DNA of 63,671 nt, taken from positions 1-63,671 of the forward strand of contig CAYNVS010000017.1 in the NCBI GenBank assembly GCA_964400725.1, given 5' to 3'. The notes beneath the pieces are model-generated. The model searched no databases. It was given only the letters and a program-made list of their open reading frames with translations, and was not told where the DNA came from. Below are positions 58,087 to 63,671 of the stretch, in pieces. This DNA comes from CAYNVS01 sp964400725. Lineage in GTDB: Bacteria > Myxococcota_A > SURF-8 > CAYNVS01. The position numbers were made by a program, and so were the translations under genes. How positions within the stretch are numbered: the first letter of the stretch is position 1; every line of letters begins with the position of its first letter.

Positions 58087-60681
58087 ATGTTTGAAGACTC
58101 GAACCACAAAGGTTGGATGTACGCCGCTTACGGCGTGATGATCGCCGCCGCTTTCCTCATGTACCTGAGGCTCGGCTCTTACCCGATGCAGATGCAATGG
58201 GAGCCAAACTACGGGCAGGTGCTGCGCGAAATGGTCTGGGGCGAAGGAGACGCCATTACTCCGGCTTCCCGCGTCGGCAACGACGAAGGCGCCGCTTACG
58301 GCTGGTTCTGGTCAAAGCCGATTTTAATCTTCTGGCTCTCCTACCCGCTTATGGCGGCATTCGGCAGCCCGGACCAAGTCCCCAACCCTTGGTTATTCCG
58401 TATCCCAAACGCCACGATTGGCCTGCTGGGCGTCTTTATGATGTTCTTCTTTATGAGCAGGCTTTACTCTCGCCGCGCAGGCGTGATTTCCGCCGTCGTT
58501 TACGCTACGACTTCGATTTATTTCGTCATCGCAAGGGCGTACATCGTCGATATTCTGGCGATAAACTTCTGGTTCTTCGCGATGGGTTTCTTCCTTCTCG
58601 GCGAAAAAACTGGAAAGGCTAAATATTACTACTGGTTTTATTTTAACCTCGGCGTGGCGATGCTCGCCAAGGGGCTTCTTCCGCTTATGCTCGCGGGCGG
58701 CATTATGTTCGTTTACATGCTCGTTACGTGTGATTTCGGCCTTCCCAAGCGGCTGAGGATGCACAAAGGAATTCCGATTTTTCTCGCCGTAGGCTTCGCG
58801 TGGTACATGTACATGCTGATGCGCTTCGGCAAGGAATACGGAAAAATCTTCTTCTGGAACCATCACTTCGGCAGGTCGCTGGGCACCATCGACAAACCGA
58901 ACGACACGTTCCATATGTTCGTGCTCAACTTTGCGGTCGGCATTATGCCGTGGGTTACGTTCCTTCCCGCGGCCTTCGCGACGGCGCTGCCTTGGCGCAG
59001 CCTCAAGGCCGACAAACGTTCGGTCGAGCTCTTTTTCGTAATCGGCTTGGCGTTCTCTTTCACCTTCTTCTGTATGATTGACACCAAGTTCCCGCACTAC
59101 ATCTTCCCGACCGCGCCGTTTGCGGCCCTATTAATCGGCCGTTACCTCGACAGATGGTACGAAGCGGGCGAGGCCAATCACGCCAACGCGGTCATTATTT
59201 TCGGAATTTTTGTCTTCGGCATCGTCGCTCCCGACGTCCTCGACCAGAAAAATTACCGCATCATTTGGTATTTTATGAACACCGAGCGGCTTCAAGACTG
59301 GCACGCCAGCGTCGGCGACCCGAAGCAGTTCTTCGTCTTCGTTTACGCGCTATGGATTATCGCTCTGTTCGCGGCGATGCTTTTCAAAAGCAAAAGCAAA
59401 TGGCTTACTCCGGCGCTTGTCGCAAGCGTAGCTTTCTACGGAGTTTTCGCGCTATTCCTTCACCCCAACGATTTTAAATTCGACGCTAACGGCATGGCCG
59501 CAATACGCCAGAACTGGAACAACCTGACGTCCGACGGCATTAAAATATTCGGCATAATTTATTTCGTCGTCGTTTTCGGAATCGTCGTATTCGCGGCCTT
59601 TAAAAAGCAGATGCACCGTTTCGCTCTGCCGATACTCGGTCTTCTGGCGTTCTCGTACGCTTTCTACATCACCACCGTCATGGTGCCGTCCCTCAACTGG
59701 ATGTTCAACGCCCGTTCGCTTTTCGAGCAGTATTACTCGCTGCGCAAAAGCCCCGACGAGCCGATAGGCGAGTTCACCCGGACGTGGAAATCGCGCTCGA
59801 TTAAATTCGAGATGACGTTCAACGAACTGGAAGATAAATACAAATACCACGACTTCTTCATCAGCGACAGCCTGAATTCGGTTAAAAACTGGTACGAGCG
59901 TTTCGTGAAGCGCGAAGACGGATCGAGCAGACGCGCGTTCATCATCATCGAGCAGAAGCAGCTGCATTTCACGCAGATACAAAACCTGTGGCGCCGAGCT
60001 ACGGGCGGCGAAGTGCTGGTTAAAATCGGCGACGACGGCGACCCGAACAACGAGCGCAACTACAAAGGCTACGTGCCGGAGTTCTGGCTCGTTTCAAACT
60101 ACGACAACAACGGCAGGCTGAATAAAACAACCGAGGAAGAGGTAAAAAAGAGCCTCTCGCAATTCGTCAAAAAATCGGCGTCGGAATGCTCAAGCCTCAT
60201 AGCGGTGCCGCACGAGACCGCGCTGGGAGCCGATAAAAACATTAAGCTGCTCGGCTACGAGCTGCTGGCCAAACGGACGGAAAAAGACCAGCCGCGCAAG
60301 CTAGAAATTAAAAACTGGGAAATAGACAAGCCCGAATTGCGCAGCGGCGAGCGCTTGGTAATACGCACCTTTTGGACGCTTAACAACAAAATTTCCAAAG
60401 ACTTCGAGATATTCATTCACGTTGAGCGTCCGCAGGGCTTCAGGCACCGCGGAGACCACGCGCCCGTCAACAACGAATTCCCCACGACCGAATGGGAGCC
60501 GGGCAGCTGCGTTATAGACGAATTCGAAGTCGAAATACCCGCGGACACGACCACCGGAGACGCGGCGGTTTTCATCGGCTTGTTTAAAGGCGACTCGCGC
60601 GAACCGTCGGAACCCAAGCCGTGGCGCGAGCCCGACAACCGCATAAAGCTTGGTACGATTAAGGTTATCGGCAAATATTAA
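58087..60681 (+). CDS. ArnT/PMT-like (GT39) membrane glycosyltransferase
   Basis: 864 residues. AAAGGTG precedes the ATG. About twelve hydrophobic segments fill residues 10-560. The first extracytoplasmic loop carries 'MQMQWEPNYGQVLREMVWG' (candidate catalytic acid) and 'WSKPILIFWLSYPLMA', as in PMT_2-type transferases that use polyprenyl-phosphate sugars. The soluble C-terminus (about 560-864) includes a beta-sandwich at about 710-864 ('FEIFIHVERPQGFRHRGDHAP', 'PADTTTGDAAVFIGLF'). The acceptor is unknown; lipid A or a protein are the usual choices. It follows the structured leader at 57858, a possible control point. Confidence 0.88.
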   Translation: MFEDSNHKGWMYAAYGVMIAAAFLMYLRLGSYPMQMQWEPNYGQVLREMVWGEGDAITPASRVGNDEGAAYGWFWSKPILIFWLSYPLMAAFGSPDQVPNPWLFRIPNATIGLLGVFMMFFFMSRLYSRRAGVISAVVYATTSIYFVIARAYIVDILAINFWFFAMGFFLLGEKTGKAKYYYWFYFNLGVAMLAKGLLPLMLAGGIMFVYMLVTCDFGLPKRLRMHKGIPIFLAVGFAWYMYMLMRFGKEYGKIFFWNHHFGRSLGTIDKPNDTFHMFVLNFAVGIMPWVTFLPAAFATALPWRSLKADKRSVELFFVIGLAFSFTFFCMIDTKFPHYIFPTAPFAALLIGRYLDRWYEAGEANHANAVIIFGIFVFGIVAPDVLDQKNYRIIWYFMNTERLQDWHASVGDPKQFFVFVYALWIIALFAAMLFKSKSKWLTPALVASVAFYGVFALFLHPNDFKFDANGMAAIRQNWNNLTSDGIKIFGIIYFVVVFGIVVFAAFKKQMHRFALPILGLLAFSYAFYITTVMVPSLNWMFNARSLFEQYYSLRKSPDEPIGEFTRTWKSRSIKFEMTFNELEDKYKYHDFFISDSLNSVKNWYERFVKREDGSSRRAFIIIEQKQLHFTQIQNLWRRATGGEVLVKIGDDGDPNNERNYKGYVPEFWLVSNYDNNGRLNKTTEEEVKKSLSQFVKKSASECSSLIAVPHETALGADKNIKLLGYELLAKRTEKDQPRKLEIKNWEIDKPELRSGERLVIRTFWTLNNKISKDFEIFIHVERPQGFRHRGDHAPVNNEFPTTEWEPGSCVIDEFEVEIPADTTTGDAAVFIGLFKGDSREPSEPKPWREPDNRIKLGTIKVIGKY

Positions 60682-60758
60682 ACGCCGCGCTTTAAGCCTG
60701 CAAATCATTTTTGCGGAACTGCCCAAAACGGGGCGAAGACGGTTTAAGCTTTGTTTAA

Positions 60759-61874
60759 ATGGTAAAGTCGAAAAAAAAGTCTTTAGGGATTTTAAAAATT
60801 CTTTTTTTCGCCGCATTGTTGACGGGCGTAAGCGCTATGGGTTTTGCAATTTGGTCGGTGGAGACTCCGAAGAAAAAAACGGAGACGACGAAATCGGATT
60901 TTTACAAGCAGTTCGCGTCCCGCGCATTAAAAGACGGAAACGGCGAGCTGAAAGTTTTGTCGTGGAACATACATTTCGGCGCGGGGCCGGCCGACGACCG
61001 AGGCAGAAAACTTTCAAAGGCGGAAGTCTTAAAAAATCTCGACGCCATCGCCGAAACGATAGAAAAGCTGTCGCCGGACATAGTTCTGCTTCAGGAAGTC
61101 GATTTTCAAAGCGACCGCACGCGCGGAATAAACCAGCTGGAATACCTAAACGCCAAGCTCAAATATCCGTTTGCCGCAAGCGCCTTAACGTGGAGCGTGA
61201 AATATCTCCCCTACCCCTTTTGGCCGCTTAAAGCCCAATACGGAAGAATGAAATCCGGTCAGGCCATATTATCTCGGCATCAGCTTTCGGGACAGACATT
61301 GCTGCGACACAACAAACCTTCGGCAAACCCTTTTTGGTACAACTATTTTTATCTTCGCCGCACAAGCCAAAAAGTTGCCGTAATCGGAGCCGGTTTTTCG
61401 CTCGTCTTAATAAATACGCATCTTGAAGCGTTCGACCAAAAGAACCGCGAAGAGAACGCCGCGGAGCTTAACGAAATTATAATCGACGCGCAGCGCGGAG
61501 GTTCGGCGGTAATTGCAGGCGGCGACTTTAACGCGATACCCAAAGAAGCGTCGCTGCGCAAAGCGTTTGCCGACGAGCCGCAGACCGACATGACGACCGA
61601 CAAAACGATTGAAATCGTATGTAAAAATACGTCGCTGTTCGACGCGCTTTCCGCATACATTAATAAAAAAGACGGAGCCGAAACTTTCTCGTTTCCAGCA
61701 GACGCGCCCAACAGGCGGCTCGATTACATACTGGCGACGGACGACTTCAAAGCGGTTGACGCAAAGTTTATTTCGCAGGCGGCGCACTCCGATCATCTTC
61801 CATTGTTCGTCGTTTTAAAGTATAATAAAATAGTTAAACAGCTTCCGGACGAAACGAACAAGGAAGGCAAATGA
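60759..61874 (+). CDS. endonuclease/exonuclease/phosphatase (EEP) family protein
   Basis: 371 residues. A signal anchor at about 10-33. The EEP fold is complete: 'VLSWNIHFG', 'IVLLQEVDF', 'LINTHLEAF', 'VIAGGDFNAIP', 'NRRLDYILA' and 'HSDHLPLFV'. Members hydrolyse phosphodiesters or phosphomonoesters of nucleic acid, inositides or lipids; the metal and His/Asp catalytic residues are all present, the substrate is unknown. It lies 77 nt after the GT39 gene without a terminator and overlaps the next gene by ATGA. Confidence 0.92.
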   Translation: MVKSKKKSLGILKILFFAALLTGVSAMGFAIWSVETPKKKTETTKSDFYKQFASRALKDGNGELKVLSWNIHFGAGPADDRGRKLSKAEVLKNLDAIAETIEKLSPDIVLLQEVDFQSDRTRGINQLEYLNAKLKYPFAASALTWSVKYLPYPFWPLKAQYGRMKSGQAILSRHQLSGQTLLRHNKPSANPFWYNYFYLRRTSQKVAVIGAGFSLVLINTHLEAFDQKNREENAAELNEIIIDAQRGGSAVIAGGDFNAIPKEASLRKAFADEPQTDMTTDKTIEIVCKNTSLFDALSAYINKKDGAETFSFPADAPNRRLDYILATDDFKAVDAKFISQAAHSDHLPLFVVLKYNKIVKQLPDETNKEGK

Positions 61875-62503
61875 CGAAAGCCGTTAAATCGACGATTATC
61901 TCTCTGGCGGCCGTTGCCGCTCTAGCCCTCGCCGCGTGCTCCGAGCCGACTTTTGACCCTGCCAAGCTGATGGAGGGAGATCTTGTATTCGTAAAAATGA
62001 CGGGCGACGACGACGCGGCGGAAATGTCTTTCCTTCTGCCGGACAAACCGTACAACCATGTAGCAATGCTGAGCTGGGACGGCAAGAACAAGCGGTTTGA
62101 AGCCCTCGAATCGTGGAAAACGGTGCGGCTTACGAAACTCGACGACTGGCTTAAACGCTTCAAAGGAGAGAAAATAATAGTCAAGCGCTTCAAATACGCT
62201 CAACCCGAACAGATAAGATCGGCGCTGGGTATATGCTTCAATTTTTTACAGCTTCCTTATGAGCGCGAAATGCGCTGGGACAGCGATTGGGCATTTTACA
62301 ACAGCGAACTGATTTTAAAATGCTTGGAACGCGCTCAGGTTATAAACAAAGTTGAATTAAAACCGATGGCAAGCTATATCGCCGGAAGAGAAAACCCCCA
62401 CTATCTAACCCGGCTTGTCCCCGACGACGACGGCGTCGCCTTTGCGGACGTTCTATTCAACGAGCCTAATCTAGCGACGGTTTTCGAAGGAAAATACAAA
62501 TAG
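61871..62503 (+). CDS. YiiX/NlpC-like lipoprotein with the catalytic Cys apparently replaced
   Basis: 210 residues; the ATG overlaps the EEP stop (ATGA). The signal peptide ends in the lipobox LAAC with Ser at +2. The sequence follows the permuted papain-like YiiX/YebB family: 'EGDLVFVKM', 'YNHVAMLSWDGK', 'FEALESWKTVRL', 'LQLPYEREMRWDSDWAFYNSELI'. In active relatives the last motif is YCSELV, with the nucleophilic Cys; here that codon is AAC (Asn). The His in 'NHVAML' is present. It may therefore bind rather than cleave, or use another residue. Confidence 0.82.
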   Translation: MTKAVKSTIISLAAVAALALAACSEPTFDPAKLMEGDLVFVKMTGDDDAAEMSFLLPDKPYNHVAMLSWDGKNKRFEALESWKTVRLTKLDDWLKRFKGEKIIVKRFKYAQPEQIRSALGICFNFLQLPYEREMRWDSDWAFYNSELILKCLERAQVINKVELKPMASYIAGRENPHYLTRLVPDDDGVAFADVLFNEPNLATVFEGKYK

Positions 62504-62665
62504 CGGCGCTTTTCTTCGCTTTAAGGCTGAAGACGCAGAGTATAATAAAAATTAATATTTATTGCTCGATTGTATTAAATAAATTATTTCTCTAATAAAT
62601 TTTTAAGTTGTATTTTTGCGCTAAAGCGCTATTAATTTAATTAAACTATAGTACGGAGATTAAAT

Positions 62666-62941
62666 ATGAACAAAGCCATACAATACGTTTTCATAGCCGC
62701 ATGCCTCGTCGGCGCGGCGTATTTGTTCGGAAGAGCCCTCGTTGCGAGAGACAACAACCGAATCGACCGGGCGACGACTTTCAGCTACAAGGTTGCGTAT
62801 GAAAAAAGCAAGCGCGACGCCCTCCAAGCCAAAGCGGAGCTTCACCGCATTCAAACGGATCCGCGTTATTACGAGCAGATTATCCGCGAAAATTTAGGCT
62901 GGATTAAAGACGGCGAAGAAATTTACATAATCGAAGAATGA
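62666..62941 (+). CDS. ftsB: FtsB/DivIC-like cell-division protein
   Basis: 91 residues. CGGAG lies six nt before the ATG. One TM helix (about 7-26), then a coiled coil ('SYKVAYEKSKRDALQAKAELHR') and the C-terminal family signature 'DPRYYEQIIRENLGWIKDGEEIYII', as in FtsB/DivIC (septum formation initiator). It should bridge FtsL and FtsQ at the division site. It is preceded by an AT-rich 162-nt gap containing the palindrome GCGCT-AA-AGCGC, and is followed by its own terminator. Confidence 0.88.
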   Translation: MNKAIQYVFIAACLVGAAYLFGRALVARDNNRIDRATTFSYKVAYEKSKRDALQAKAELHRIQTDPRYYEQIIRENLGWIKDGEEIYIIEE

Positions 62942-62994
62942 TCGTCGGCGCGACCGCGACATCTTCGCCATACTCCGACAACAATGTCTTATTG

Positions 62995-63022
62995 CGCGCC
63001 CGTTAAACAGGGCGCGTTTTTT
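62995..63022 (+). terminator. terminator of ftsB
   Basis: CGCGCCC (62995-63001), loop, GGGCGCG (63010-63016) and six T. Confidence 0.92.
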
Positions 63023-63040
63023 ATCCATGTAAGCGTTTTC

Positions 63041-63184
63041 TATAATGAATTCAGCCGATTGATAATTAATAACCCCAAAAGAAAGTTTTGGCGCCAAAAC
63101 TGCTTTATATAAACCGGTTTGTGGTTTTGTCACCTTCTTGTGTCCGAGAAAGTCCCGCATCCTGAAAAGGATTGCGGGATTTTC
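63041..63184 (+). ncRNA. candidate small RNA or leader transcript with its own terminator
   Basis: The 457-nt gap 62942-63398 after ftsB contains a perfect TATAAT at 63041-63046 (no good -35), the perfect 18-bp palindrome AGTTTTGGCGCCAAAACT at 63084-63101, and a strong intrinsic terminator TCCCGCATCCT-GAAA-AGGATTGCGGGA with a T-rich tail at 63153-63184. The terminator belongs to no visible gene, since ftsB already has one at 62995. A short RNA of about 130 nt is the simplest reading. Low confidence. Confidence 0.3.
63153..63184 (+). terminator. orphan intrinsic terminator
   Basis: TCCCGCA-TCCT (63153-63163), loop GAAA, AGGA-T-TGCGGGA (63168-63179) with T-rich tail. No ORF ends just before it on this strand. 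Confidence 0.8.
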
Positions 63185-63317
63185 TCTTTTCGACCGCCCG
63201 TCCCTCATTTTATAGCGGCTATTGCAACTTTTCCCAAAATAAAATCCGCTCCTCATCGCCAAATAAATCTGCGTTTTTTACGAGTAAACGTTGCCGGGCG
63301 GCGTGATTTTTTAGAGT

Positions 63318-63346
63318 TTGCAACAAATTATCAAATTGGTTATAAT
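63318..63346 (+). promoter_or_regulatory. promoter of the Kazal lipoprotein
   Basis: TTGCAA (63318-63323), 17 nt, a perfect TATAAT (63341-63346), 52 nt before the ATG. Confidence 0.75.
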
Positions 63347-63398
63347 CTTAATGTATTTAATACGTTAAACTGTATCGTCCGGCGAAAGGTTTTTTACA

Positions 63399-63671
63399 AT
63401 GAAAAACTACGGTTTGTATTTGGCGTTGTCGGTCGCGGCTTTAACGGCCGCGTTGGCTGGGTGCGGCAAACCATCATTGGATTCGCATCTGCTTCCGCCC
63501 GAAGGGTGCGCGCTTGTTTGCGAGTACGGTTATTTAACCGACGCGGACGGAAATAAGCTGTGCAAGTGCGCGCCAAAGGCCGCCTGTACATGTCCGGGCG
63601 TTTACAACCCCGTGTGCGGAACCGACGACAAGACGTACGAAAATTCATGTTTTTCGGCTTGCGCGGGCGTT
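63399..63671 (+). CDS. lipoprotein with Kazal-type protease-inhibitor domain (3' end outside window)
   Basis: 91 residues are visible; the frame runs open to the right edge. AAAGG precedes the ATG. The signal peptide ends in the lipobox LAGC with Gly at +2. After a short Cys-containing segment ('GCALVCEYGYLTDADG', 'CKCAPKAAC') comes a Kazal-type domain: 'CTCPGVYNPVCGTDDKTYENSC', with the C..PVCG.D..TY.N.C pattern that is diagnostic of Kazal inhibitors. It probably inhibits a serine protease at the cell surface, for self-protection or defence. It carries no DGD linker in the visible part. Confidence 0.88.
   Translation, partial: MKNYGLYLALSVAALTAALAGCGKPSLDSHLLPPEGCALVCEYGYLTDADGNKLCKCAPKAACTCPGVYNPVCGTDDKTYENSCFSACAGV

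Noticed and set aside
1..63671. Search for transposases, integrases, phage genes, toxin-antitoxin pairs and CRISPR arrays
   Set aside because: None of the proteins or repeats carries such signatures; composition and gene style are uniform across the window.

Overview
The window reads as ordinary chromosome of a Gram-negative, deltaproteobacterium-like bacterium (Myxococcota, Bradymonadota or Lernaellota grade; the sequence alone does not settle which). The evidence is nine lipobox lipoproteins, outer-membrane beta-barrels, an MltD-type transglycosylase, a P5C dehydrogenase, the MEP isoprenoid pathway, and many surface proteins with acidic linkers that begin at Asp-Gly-Asp, a style common in those lineages. 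Genes are densely packed on both strands. I see no insertion sequence, prophage, CRISPR array, rRNA or origin.

Layout. 1-1.1 kb: the end of a HEAT-like gene, a small secreted protein, and tRNA-Gln(CUG) and tRNA-Glu(CUC). 1.3-13.7 kb: secreted or signalling proteins, namely a Cys-rich lipoprotein, an alpha/beta-hydrolase lipoprotein, a PAS-rich hybrid histidine kinase, a duplicated Sel1-repeat lipoprotein, and a 1212-residue lipoprotein built of P-domains and PPC domains. 13.8-16.7 kb: thrS without a TGS domain, converging on a two-gene thiol-redox/arsenate-reductase-like operon. 16.9-21.2 kb: an FHA-TM-TPR protein, a CPBP intramembrane protease and a lipoprotein. 21.4-30.7 kb (minus strand): spoVG-ispE, a DUF6485 protein coupled to a giant zinc-ribbon/GYF/TPR protein, ispDF with a small porin-like protein, and rocA. 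30.8-36.5 kb: a 1489-residue zincin lipoprotein and an outer-membrane barrel. 36.8-44.8 kb: a metallophosphoesterase with a C-terminal GCAG/TM/basic tail, mltD, ygiQ, a thermonuclease, a sugar-1-P transferase and a PflX-like radical SAM protein. 44.9-49.1 kb: a 1112-residue Cys-repeat surface protein overlapping a Cys-rich lipoprotein. 49.1-53.1 kb: nfeD, a radical SAM/SPASM-like protein and a polytopic membrane protein. 53.3-57.7 kb: a divergent acetyl-CoA-synthetase-like protein followed by a butyrate kinase-phosphotransbutyrylase fusion. 58-62.9 kb: a GT39/ArnT-like transferase behind a structured leader, an EEP phosphatase/nuclease, a YiiX-like lipoprotein lacking its expected Cys, and ftsB. 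The right edge cuts a Kazal-domain lipoprotein.

Most promising leads. First, the acyl-CoA/acyl-phosphate module (53.3-57.7 kb): a single-chain Buk-Ptb next to an ACS relative with altered ATP and acyl-pocket motifs. Second, a possible surface-sorting system: two large proteins end in the same GCAG-TM-basic signal, and a CPBP-family protease, the family of the known myxosortase, lies in the window. Third, the structured leader at 57.86-57.99 kb. Fourth, the redox-domain/arsenate-reductase fusion with a palindromic operator.

Promoters of the form TTGACC/TTGCAT/TTGACA - 16 to 18 nt - TATAAT-like hexamers are readable upstream of most units, so the main sigma factor is RpoD-like. Nearly every operon ends in a clear GC hairpin plus U-run, and several of these serve convergent genes.
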